The position numbers were made by a program, and so were the translations under genes. A stretch of DNA of 64,000 nucleotides from Mus musculus (Eukaryota > Chordata > Mammalia > Rodentia > Muridae), in the NCBI RefSeq assembly GCF_000001635.26, contig NC_000082.6, positions 20,943,575-21,007,574 on the forward strand. Direction: 5' to 3'. The notes below the pieces were generated by a model. The model worked only from the letters and a program-made list of their open reading frames with translations, made no database searches and was not told the origin of the DNA. Positions 32,166 to 41,340 of the stretch are shown piece by piece. Numbering within the stretch: the stretch's first letter is position 1; every line of letters starts with the position of its first letter.

Positions 32166-32496
32166 TTTAAGATCTGTCCATTTAAATGCAAATATAGGCT
32201 GACTCATATGAGCCAGAGGCATAGATTAAAAAAAAAAAAAAGCACATTTCAGATCCAGAACAGTATAAACCACTGGCTCTCAAACTTCCTAATGCTTTGA
32301 ACTTTAATACAGTTCTTCACGTTGTGGTGACCCTCAACCATAAAATTATTTTCATTGCTACATTATAACTGTAATTTTGCTACTGTTATGAATCACAATG
32401 TAAATATCTTATGTGGGATATTGCCTAGAGGGTAACAACAGAACTTTGTTCACAAGGAGGACTCAAGCTACTCTAAATATCTCTGCACTGTAGGAC
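32166..32496. other. Unassigned, within class I pol
   Basis: A13 run at about 32229. 32270-32400 (TGTGGTGACCCTCAACCATAAAATTATTTTC) resembles a common rodent repeat but has no clear ends. Confidence 0.3.
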
Positions 32497-32679
32497 ATGA
32501 GGCAAGTGAGACAATTCCTGAAGACATTCAGACATTGCAAACTATGGACACCCAACTTTGTTGAAATAGCAAAGCCAATGTGCCAGAGCCTGGGAGAAAA
32601 TGGCCCTCTGAGGTGGAAGGGCAGAGAGAAGGAAGTGTTTCAAAACAAAAGAACTTTGATGTCAGCCCCATCTAATTAA
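32497..32679 (+). pseudogene. pol: Class I RT connection segment
   Basis: RQVRQFLKTFRHCKLWTPNF, IAKPMCQSLGE and LRWKGREKEVF match the thumb/connection part of a gammaretrovirus-like pol. It is open for 60 codons. Confidence 0.8.
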
Positions 32680-32867
32680 ACTTTTTTCATGTTTATGGAT
32701 AAACAAAACAGGGTGGCAAAATGTGTACTGGTTCTAACTTGGACTCTGGAGCAGCTGCCTAGAGTCCTCTTGCATCAGGATGGCCAGCTGGCATCTGGGC
32801 AACTGCTGCCACATACTGTTGTCAAAGGAAACTGATAAACTGACCATAGAACAGAAGTTGAATGTGG

Positions 32868-32925
<58 letters not shown>

Positions 32926-34285
32926 GCTTTCGGGGAACCTCTGCTCACTGGGGGAAGGGAGGAGGGACTCTGGAACGTAAAACCATGCCAGGAAGTTTGG
33001 TAAGATAGAGCAGGTTGAGACCTGGATACTCAGTGGGCACACACCTGAGACTTAGGTGACTCTCTGCTCCCTGCCAGATTCCTGGCATAAAACAAGTGCT
33101 ACACTCCTCACATAAAGAAATGTGATCTGTGGTCACATAGGCCAAGAACAGAGTTCTCCATGCTAAGGAGGTACCTAGAGGCCTGGAAGGCTTAGCCAAT
33201 AAGCTTCTTTTCCCAGACATTCCTCCTTGCAAAAGGTATTTAATCTCAGATATTCCCTGAGAAGTGGGTTTGGTACACTATTCATCCATTTCCCACCATG
33301 AACAACCAATAAATAGTTTAGAACTACGCACTATCTCTTTTATCAAGATCTGCCATGGGGAGCCACGGAGAAGGCATTTGCCTATGGAACCACAGAAGGC
33401 ATAATTCTCCCACAGAAGGCATCTTTCTGTGCTCTGAACCATAACTTGCCTCTGCCAGACTAAAGACAGACACCCATGGGACAAGCCAGAGCTCCCTTTT
33501 TTCGCTGGCCCTGGGCTAAATGCTGCCCCCAGCCTATTGGCCCCTGACTCCATTCACTGCTCTTCTGACACTCCCAGTGGTGCTTGGATGTCTAAAAGTC
33601 TGAGAACCCCATGGCCCCAGCCTCCTTGCAGGACAAAGGAAACATGAGGCAACTCCAGACTTCCCACATCTCAGACTATGCTATCCTACACATGTAGTCA
33701 TCCAGCCCAGCACCCACTGTGGCTGCAGCATGGGATAAGCACAGTCAAACTTCCTGCATTCTTCCTCCCCAAGAGGCCAGGCCCAGTAGTGGAGTGAACC
33801 AGGACCCACAGGGGACCAATACAAAGCTTGCTCACCATCAGGTCCCCAGTATTAGGGTTTTTGCCTTCTATAGTATTTAAGGGTTTTGAGCAGAGACCCT
33901 TCAGAGTTAGTAAAGGACATACTCCAACAACAAAGACTCAGCACAAAGGAGATTTATTACCTCAGAAGGGCAAGTAGTGGGTGAAGGGCTGCCTCTGGAT
34001 CAGGCAAAGACAGGCAGCAAGCAGCAGCAGTTGCTCTTTCCAGGAGTGGCTTTTTAAGGAGAAAAATGATAAGTCTGTGGTTGGGTGAGTTGATAAGCCC
34101 TCACTGGATAGGATAGCCAGTGTAGCCAAATAATAACTTTTGATTGCTGGGCTTTGGTGGTTAGTCTCAGGAATGAGTCAGTGGCCGAAGGGAATAGACT
34201 TTTGCCTGAGTCTGACCAGCCAGCTTACAGCTGTATCATTGACCACCTGCAGTATGGATGGCCAGATCTCTGAGACCTGCCCCTT
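32680..34285. other. Insertion-rich stretch between RT and RNase H
   Basis: (CT)n at 32872-32923. 33170-33350 has a CAATAAG / TATTTAATCTC / CCAATAAATAG arrangement like an LTR promoter. 33880-34130 contains AAAGGAGATTTATTACC and looks like an LTR in reverse. The class I pol is discontinuous here, so these are probably inserts, but no ends could be defined. Confidence 0.35.
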
Positions 34286-34640
34286 GGAAAGGCAGGTGCA
34301 ACATTATTTACTGATGGGAGCAGCCATGTGCAGTATAGGATTAGGTATGCAAAGGTGGCTATAGTGACACTCACAGGGGAAATCTGGGCCCAATCTCTGT
34401 CTCAGTGGACATCAGCTCAAAAAGCAGACCTGGTAGCCTTGACTCAGGCACTAAGTTGGGGAAGTGTCTTGTACCAGGAGCATAAAAGGAAACTGAAAAT
34501 AAGAGATCTCAGTCCTCCTAGCAGCTATTTGGTTGCCAGAAAGACTTTCCATCATCCATTGCCCAGAGCACCAGAAGAGGACTTAACTGAAGCCCGAGGC
34601 AACAGATTTGGTGATACCATGGCAGAAGGACAGCCACTGA
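34286..34640 (+). pseudogene. pol: Class I RNase H remnant
   Basis: LFTDGSSHVQY, AIVTLTGEIWAQSL and SAQKADLVALTQALSWG are the class I RNase H motifs: first catalytic Asp in TDGS, and the helix with the conserved Ala-Glu/Asp-Leu. Frame changes follow. Confidence 0.8.
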
Positions 34641-34940
34641 GCCAATGTGGCCACTACAAACATTGGGCCCTGTAGCATGCAATTTAAAAACAAAAACAAA
34701 AACAAAAACAAAATCTACGCTGGTTTCTGCTAGGTGCCAGCATCAGTGGTCTCGCCCATACCCCATGACTTGCTCAGTGCCCTGCCACTTTGTCTGCCCC
34801 CATCTGGTGGTGGTCTCTGTCTGTTCCTAGCTTGGTGCAATGGCCCAAGACCATGACTGCTGCCGTTTCTCTAGCCAACACCTCTCCCACAAACACTGCC
34901 TCTGCCACTTCAGAGCTCTGAGATTGCTCTTTTGCCATCC
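34641..34940. other. Unassigned left flank of provirus 3
   Basis: (AAAAC)n at 34687-34714, then unrecognised sequence up to the LTR. The six bases before the LTR are CCATCC; those after the far LTR are CCAGCC, compatible with an aged 6-bp target duplication. Confidence 0.5.
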
Positions 34941-35283
34941 TGTAGCCTCGGTTGGCTCAAACCTGTTCCACCACTGTGAAAGAGACCATGTAGGGTTTAG
35001 TCTTATGACCTAGATAGGTCTATTGTTCTGCCACCTCTGCGTCTGTCTCCAAGACACCACTATCTGCTGAGAGGCTGAACCTGTTCTCCTGACGCTATCC
35101 CAATGAAACAAGAGCCTGGCATTGTGGGGGATGGGACCCCCCTTTATAAGCTCAGACTCTTAAGTAAACTTTGGGCCTTGATCAGTATCTTTGTCTTGGT
35201 CTCATTATTTCTCTCTCCATTTTCTCCCATTCAGCCCCAGCTTCCCTTTCAGGAACCCAGTTTGTGTAGCTGTGGGTGGTACA
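34941..35283 (+). repeat. 5' LTR of provirus 3
   Basis: TG...CA ends. CCTTTATAAGC near 35142 is a TATA-like box. The 3' half matches the LTRs at 1-357 and 56632-57060. Confidence 0.88.
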
Positions 35284-35285
35284 GT

Positions 35286-35303
35286 TGGCACTTGAGCAGG
35301 GAC
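35286..35303 (+). promoter_or_regulatory. Primer-binding site of provirus 3, decayed Lys type
   Basis: TGGCACTTGAGCAGGGAC keeps the layout of the Lys-type site in provirus 1 with three differences. It lies two bases after the LTR. Confidence 0.8.
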
Positions 35304-35515
35304 CTCAATACAGGAGGACTGACTGAGGGAACACTGTCTTGGTGGAGCTCCACATGATGTATCCCTGCACAGTAAGCAACATACAGCATTAATATTAGTG
35401 CTACAAATGTCATCTTTTGAAGGCTGTTGATTGCAAGGGTACAAAAAGGATTCAGGCTAGACTGAGTCAGCGTTGGCCCAGCACTGATATCAGCTAGGGG
35501 TTGACAGTGGAAAAT

Positions 35516-35595
35516 GGGAGTGAAAAATTCTAAACAGCCATTTGCCCGCAGTCAGGAACTCCATCAGGCAAGAGGGGTAGGGCTTAAAATAATAA
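35516..35595 (+). pseudogene. gag: gag matrix start of provirus 3
   Basis: ATGGGAGTGAAAAATTC opens a short frame MGVKNSKQPF...ELHQARGVGLK, with Gly2 for myristoylation and the same ARGV pattern as provirus 1. The frame is then lost in AT-rich sequence. Confidence 0.6.
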
Positions 35596-35642
35596 AATAA
35601 AATAATAAGAGTAAAATTTTTAAAAAGGGGGGATGTTAGGTA

Positions 35643-35652
35643 TACAAATGAT

Positions 35653-35723
<71 letters not shown>
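35643..35723 (+). repeat. (GA)n microsatellite
   Basis: A nearly pure GA run of about 35 units, inside the proviral leader. Confidence 0.95.
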
Positions 35724-35726
<3 letters not shown>

Positions 35727-35734
35727 AAAATGGA

Positions 35735-36660
35735 TTTCAGAGCTCTCCCAGGGACAGAGGGGAAAAATCAGGAGACATCCTACCTTCTCTCTGGCCCCTA
35801 CAGGAGATACCCTTAGTTCTGGTTACATCAAGTTCTCTACATTCTCTGTATTGTCTGTGGTTGGTGCATCAATCTATCCACATGTCAATTCATGTCTGTT
35901 TTTGTTTCGTTGCCTGAATGACTGTTGTTCTATGTTTCATGTTGAAAAGAAAAAAAAAATGGTTAAAACTTTATCTGCTGGCTATCCATCTCTTGGTTCA
36001 GTCTCAGTTTACACAGCTGAGGCTGATTAAAGTTGCCACACACCTTAGCCAGGAGTCATGCACAGCAGGATAGATAGGCCCTGCTGAAAAACTGTTTTTA
36101 AAAAGGAGTCTGCAGCTTCTTAGTACTAAGGCAAATAAGCTGATAGTTGTTTTCTCCTAGAAAATTCTCTGCAGTTGTGATTATTGGGTTCAGCAAATGA
36201 CAAAGTGCTTTTATCTTAAAATTATAGCTAGGAAAAGTAAAATTCTTTGATTTGTCTAAATTTATAAGATTTGTGTAGCCACTTCATTTGGTTTCTGGCC
36301 AGTCTTAAAGGTATAAATATGCTCTGCATGCCTTAGTCATAGAGTATTGGCTTATAAGTTATTGGGTATGATTAAAAAGGTGAAGCATAAGCCAGGTGTG
36401 GTGGTACACACCTTTAATCCCAGCACTCGGGAGGCAGAGGCAGGCGGATTTCTGAGTTCGAGGCCAGCCTGGTCTACAAAGTGAGTTCCAGGACAGCCAG
36501 AGCTATTCAGAGAAACCCTGTCTCGAAAAACAAAACAAAACAACAAAACAAAAACAAAAACAAACAAAACAAAAGGTGAAACATTGGTAACAAGAAAGTT
36601 AGTTTAAAACTGGTAACTCAGGATTGGAGTCATTTTAAACAACAGCACGTGGCTTAAACT
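35735..36660 (+). repeat. Spacer module shared with provirus 2, with B1 inside
   Basis: TTTCAGAGCTCTCCCAGGGACAG, GTTTTTGTTT and TATGTTTCATGTTGAAAA match 39822-40030, and AAGTTAGTTTAAAACTGG...ACTCAGG matches 40180-40205. It occupies the place of capsid and nucleocapsid. Non-coding. Confidence 0.75.
36391..36570 (+). mobile_element. B1 SINE
   Basis: GCCAGGTGTGGTGGTACAC to CCCTGTCTCGAAAAAC with an AAAAC-rich tail. AAAAGGTGAA-(G/A)-CAT on both sides is a clear target duplication. Confidence 0.93.
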
Positions 36661-38440
36661 AGGCCTCTAAGGATACTTCTAAATTGGGATAATATTTTAT
36701 GTAATTCTTATCCTAGAAAGTAGACTTACAAGAGATAAGATTTAAAACAATATCTCTTTAGGAAGCATTAAAATTTTCACTGTCATGCATTCATATGTAT
36801 GAATTGGCAGCCAAACTTTGTAACATGAAAGTGATGTTTCTGGTATTGATTTTTAAAAAGAATAAATTGTTTAAAATTGGGTTTTACTTTCCAAAAGTTA
36901 TGGACATATTCTAATATTGCAAAAGAAACTTTAAAATTCTGGAATCTGTCCTCACTACAGGAGAGATAATCTTTGGGTCAGAACTCAGACTATATGCTCA
37001 GATTAAGAAATATTTACATTTGAGTTAATGCTAGCTCAGAGGAGCCTCAGCGAGGCTTGTGTGGCATTTCTTTTGTTTTGCAAACCCTGCCTAGGGAAGT
37101 TTTTGGGACCTCTCCTCTCCTTGCTTCTGGGGAATAATTTTTTTTTAAGCTAAAACATTATTACAGATCTATCCAGGTGTTGTTCAAAATAAAGTTTAAA
37201 TTTAAGATTTATGAAAAGTCAATGAGGCTGTAGCACTTATAGAGGCGTTATCATCTGGCTTGCCTACTCCATATAAAATTATTATAGATTTGGAAAGTTG
37301 GTTTTTCCTTTGCATCCTGATAATTGTAAAGGGTTTGCTTCCAGTGAACTTGTGATCATTGGATAGTTTTGCCTCTAGGTATGGCTAATAGCCTTACATT
37401 ATGTAAAAAAAAAAAATTCCTGTCTCTGCTTTAATACAAGAAGCTAAGACTTTGAATCTTTCCATGTATAATGTTTCTTAAATGGAAAGTAATTTATTAG
37501 CAAATGCCTCTGAAGGAAAGTTTACTTCAAATATTTGCTCTCACACAATGAGCTTTAAAGTTCTGGGGAGTGGCTGATGCTCCAGAAAAGATTCAGAGGC
37601 AATATCTTTTTAATATTTATGGTCTTAGTTATCCTAGAAAAATGTGGTACAGAAAATTTAAGAAAGAAAAGATAATTTTCTTACTTCAAATTATTTTCAA
37701 AAGCTTCCAGATGTTAATTGGCTAAAACCTCACCTTAAGGTCTTAAGGTGACTTAAGCCTTCGTTGGATGTTATCAAGGGAGATGCAAATTAACTGGTGA
37801 GAAACAAAAGGCTTTGCAGAAAGTAGAAGAAGCTTTTATAATTAATTGTTATCAATTGTAATAAATGGTAATCAAATATTCGCTGCTTATTTTAGATATT
37901 GTTACTCAATGTGCCTATAGCAATTCTTTGGCAAAAGAGAACATTAATGTAAAATCATCTTTCTTCATCTTCAAGTAAAGTTTCAACATCCTATTATAAT
38001 GATTCTGTGGTGCTAATAAAGAATTGTAAGATAAATTCATGAAGGTATTTTAGAAAAACAACAACAAAATGTGTCTTAAAAACCTGATGAGGCATCTGTT
38101 CCTGGTTCCAAACAGCAATTAAAGAGGTTATTGCAGAATATTGATATTTGGCTGATTGCATAGCAAACTTTTTAGGTAAAATTGATAATCATTATCCAAA
38201 AGATAAATTTCAAAGATTGCTTCTATGCATGCTTTTGTATTTTCTGTAAATTTATGCATGCATGCATCCCATATACTGTATTTAAAAACAGCCCTTCTAT
38301 GGCAGAAAAGTATATGTGATTGGATCACATGTTTATTCTTCTGAGTTTCCTCCCGCTTCAGCACAGATAATTAAATTGTGTGTGGTAGCCAGTGTTTTAA
38401 AATGTTGAAAAATCAAGCTTTAATTTGTATGCTAATAGTT
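36661..38440 (+). pseudogene. pol: dUTPase, RT and RNase H remnants of provirus 3
   Basis: Short recognisable pieces in the correct order: a dUTPase bit (LQIYPGVVQNK, about 37165), RT pieces (IIIDLES near 37280, LPLGMANSLTLC near 37372, DVNWLKPHLKVL near 37710), an IDNHYPKDKF block near 38185 and an RNase H bit (GSHVYSSEF near 38330). Frameshifts and stops occur every few dozen codons. The rest of the stretch is AT-rich. Confidence 0.75.
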
Positions 38441-38444
38441 TCTC

Positions 38445-38474
38445 TCTATATATATATATATATGTACACACACA

Positions 38475-38521
<47 letters not shown>

Positions 38522-38531
38522 GTGTATGTGA

Positions 38532-38576
<45 letters not shown>

Positions 38577-38583
38577 TACATAT
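38445..38583. repeat. TA/CA/TG microsatellite cluster
   Basis: Alternating purine-pyrimidine blocks (TATA, CACA, TATA, TGTG, TATA) over about 140 bp, inside the RNase H remnant of provirus 3. Confidence 0.95.
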
Positions 38584-38670
38584 AGCTCAGGGCTTACAAT
38601 TGCTTAAACTTGTTTGTTTCTTAGATACTACGAATTCTCAAATTTGCAATTGTTTATGCATATATAACTT

Positions 38671-39105
38671 TGTGGGAAGCCACATGTGCCGTTGCTGAGT
38701 GGCACTGACTACTGCTGGCCACCACGCATAAGATTGGACAAACAACCAATGTGTACATATGTAGTAAAGTTTTTTGCAAAAACACTGCCTGGCCCAGGCA
38801 TGATAATGAGGTTCTGTAAGGTACTAAGAGAGTAACCAATCGGATGTGAGACATGCAAATGAGGTATGATAATGAGGCTCTGTGAGGTACTGAGAGAGAG
38901 TAGCCAATCAGATGAGGAACATGCAAATGAGGCTTAGTGCATAACCAATCCGGGTATGAGACACGCCTCTCCTAGGCCTATAAAAGCAGCACCAGTTCTG
39001 GGCTCGAAGTCTTTTCGCCTCTGCAATCAAGCTCTCCCAATAAGCATGTGCAGAAGGATCCTGTTGCAGCGTCGTTCTTGCTGGTCGAGTCCGGTGCGCG
39101 CAAGA
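38671..39105 (+). repeat. 5' LTR of provirus 2
   Basis: U3 contains a 68-bp tandem duplication, three CCAAT boxes and a TATAAAAG at 38979-38986. The polyadenylation hexamer is AATAAG here, AATAAA in the 3' LTR. A 12-nt segment near 38709-38720 is absent from the 3' LTR. Confidence 0.92.
38797..38949 (+). promoter_or_regulatory. Duplicated octamer/CCAAT module in U3
   Basis: Two ~68-bp units each hold a CCAAT box (38836-38840, 38904-38908) and the octamer ATGCAAAT (38853-38860, 38921-38928). A further CCAAT is at 38945-38949, just upstream of the TATA box. ATGCAAAT is the POU/Oct-factor octamer. The same layout recurs in the 3' LTR (octamers 45546-45553 and 45614-45621). Confidence 0.8.
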
Positions 39106-39107
39106 AG

Positions 39108-39125
39108 TGGTGCCGAAACCTGGGA
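39108..39125 (+). promoter_or_regulatory. Primer-binding site, tRNA-Phe type
   Basis: TGGTGCCGAAACCTGGGA is the Phe-type site used by IAP-class elements, with one change in the CCCGGGA part. Confidence 0.85.
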
Positions 39126-40276
39126 CAAGAAACATCTTCAGGCACGAGCGAAGACCCCCTGCTACAGGGAGGATTCAGAACTGCATCACGGGGAAGGAGC
39201 GTTTAATAAAGGTTCCCGTAAAACAGACTGCTGAGAAGGATCCGGCGTGGATTCAGAACTCTTCAGCTGGGGAGCGGTGTTAATAAAGGTTCCTGCAAAA
39301 CAGACTGCTGAGAAGGATTCAACTGCATGGATTCAGAACTCTTCAGCTGAGGAATGGTGGTACCGGTAAGTATAAAGAAATTAAGGTAAGTCTCTGAGAG
39401 GTATGCTTTCTTACGCAGTGGGTCTGATAATTGCTGGGTTTGTGTGGGACCAGCTGTTAAGGAAGGGCAGCGAATTTGTAGGAGTACCAGGAAGGCATAT
39501 CAGAAACAGAGAGAAAGGAAAAAGAAGATGCGCGCAGAAAAATAAGTAACTTAAGAAATATAAAAAGAAAGGAAGCGAAAATATAGATACAAAGGATAAT
39601 ATAAAATATAAAGATACAAAGGATAATATAAAGATATAAAGGATAATATAAAAAATGAAGAACAAAAAATTAAGTCAATTTACCCTCCTCTCGAGGACTT
39701 TGACTAAAGAGGCAGCCTTCATCAAAGGCTTAAAGATAGCTCTCAGGGAAAGAGGAGTAACTATTAGAAGCAGCCACTGTGCAGAATTCCTAGAAGAAGG
39801 AGAAAAAATGAAAATAAGCTATTTCAGAGCCCTCCTAGGGACAGACGGAAAACGGGAGACGTCCTGCTTCCTCTCTGGCTCCTATGGAAATATTTTTAGC
39901 TTCGGATAGGATATCTGTGTTCTATTGTCTGTTTTTTGGTGCACCAAATTGTCTATATGTCTGTTAATTCATGTTTGTTTTTGTTTGGATGATTGAATGA
40001 TTGTTGTTCTGTGTTTCATGTTGAAAAATAAAAAAGCAGTCTCAGTCTGCACAGCAAAAATTGACAAGTTAGCTGCACAGTGGCTGGGAGTCAAGTACAG
40101 CTGAAAAAGCCCTGCTGAGGGCTGATTGCAAATGGAGCTTTCAAAGGGGCAGGCAGCCTTTTGCTTGTAACAGGAAGTTAGCTTAAAATTGGAAACTCAA
40201 GGTTGGAGTTATTCTAAACAACATAAGAAAACAGGTAATATGCAAAAGCAGTGTACAAAGGGTAGAAAGAGTATGT
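39126..40276 (+). pseudogene. gag: Provirus 2 leader, gag start and spacer in place of gag
   Basis: 39160-39350 repeats the GATTCAGAACT...GGTTCC(T/C)GTAAAACAGACTGCTGAGAAGGAT block (two to three copies). 39590-39655 is a short tandem repeat of AAGATACAAAGGATAATAT. An 84-codon frame from 39655 looks like a matrix N-terminus (AFIKGLKIALRERGV) and ends at 39909. From 39822 to about 40240 the sequence is a non-coding spacer also found in provirus 3. No capsid, major homology region or zinc knuckle is present, so the element makes no complete Gag. Confidence 0.7.
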
Positions 40277-40717
40277 TTGAAAATAAAGTACATATCTTTA
40301 CAAATAGAAGGAAAACCCTTTCAAGGTATAATGGATACAGGAGCAGATAAAAGCATTATATCTAGTAAGTGGTGGCCTGCTTCTTGGCCTGTTAATCAAT
40401 TGTCACATAGCTTACAAGGATTAGGATATGAGGCTACCCCAACTATAAGTGCAAAATCCTTACAATGGAAAGATAAAGAAGGAAGGACAGGGCTTTTTCA
40501 ACCTTATGTACTCCATTTACCTGTAAACTTATGGGGGAGAGATGTGTTATCAGCTATGAACTTTATACTAACTAATGACTATTCTCAAAAAAGCAAGGAA
40601 ATGATGAAAGGAATGGGATATATACCTGGACTAGGTCTTGGAAAAAATTTACAAGGTAGAATTTCACCAGTTAAAGCCACTGTAAAGGCAGACAAGAAAG
40701 GGCTGGGTTTTTTCTAG
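40277..40717 (+). CDS. pro: Protease with G-patch (pro) of provirus 2
   Basis: An open frame of 146 codons. The active site is MDTGADKSII (codons from about 40328), followed by the flap and the LWGRDVL piece typical of retroviral aspartic proteases. The C-terminus has a G-patch (MMKGMGYIPGLGLGKNLQGR), usual in IAP/betaretrovirus-like elements. The protease would process Gag and Pol, but no full gag frame exists to lead into it. No dUTPase is seen. The initiator shown is merely the first ATG; natural expression would be by frameshift. Confidence 0.85.
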   Translation: MKIKYISLQIEGKPFQGIMDTGADKSIISSKWWPASWPVNQLSHSLQGLGYEATPTISAKSLQWKDKEGRTGLFQPYVLHLPVNLWGRDVLSAMNFILTNDYSQKSKEMMKGMGYIPGLGLGKNLQGRISPVKATVKADKKGLGFF

Positions 40718-40729
40718 GGGCCACTGAAG

Positions 40730-41340
40730 AGCCTTTGCCCATCCCGTAGCATACGGAGGACACGGTGTAGGTGCCTCAATGGCCTTTACCCTCTGAGAAG
40801 TTAAAAGCAGCTAAAGAATTAGTACAAGAACAATTAGACCTGGGACATGTGGAACCCACTCAATCACCCTGGAATACCCCCATTATTGTTGTAAAGAAAA
40901 AGTCAGGTAAATGGAGATTGTTACATGACCTAAGAGCCATTAATGCACAAATGCAAGTTATGGGTCCTGTACAAAAAGGACTCCCCCTACTCTCAGCTCT
41001 ACCTAAGGATTGGAGAATTATAGTAGTAGATATTAAGGATTGTTTCTTTTCCATTCCATTAAATAAGAAAGATAAACCTAGATTTGCATTTACCTTGTCT
41101 TCTATTCACCATATGGAGCCTGATAAAAGGTACCAAATGGAGGGTATTACCCCAAGGAATGGCAAATAGCCCTACCATATGTCAGTTATAGGTAGGAAAA
41201 GCTTTGCAACCGGTTAGGGATGGTTTCCCCTCCTTAAAAATTTGTCACTATATGGACGACATTGTAATTTGTGGACCTGAAGAAGAAAGTATACAGCAAG
41301 CTTATGGCTTGCTTAATGAAACTTAAAAAAAATGGTTTGA
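40730..41340 (+). pseudogene. pol: Broken reverse transcriptase of provirus 2
   Basis: 40771-41169 encodes the RT fingers (SPWNTPIIVVKKKSGKWRLL, VVDIKDCFFSIPL). Near 41136 one extra base in a TACCAAATGG context shifts the frame before the LPQGMANSP motif. An in-frame TAG follows at about 41189. The catalytic YMDD itself is intact (41249-41260). A third break lies around the A-run at 41327-41334. The RT protein therefore cannot be made as one chain, although its catalytic residues are unchanged. Confidence 0.85.

Noticed and set aside
32860..32930. CT repeat considered as a CRISPR-like or regulatory array
   Set aside because: Plain dinucleotide microsatellite; CRISPR is not expected in mammalian DNA and no spacer structure exists.
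38378..38698. Tyrosine/isoleucine-rich frame of 106 codons
   Set aside because: Translation of the TA/CA microsatellite.
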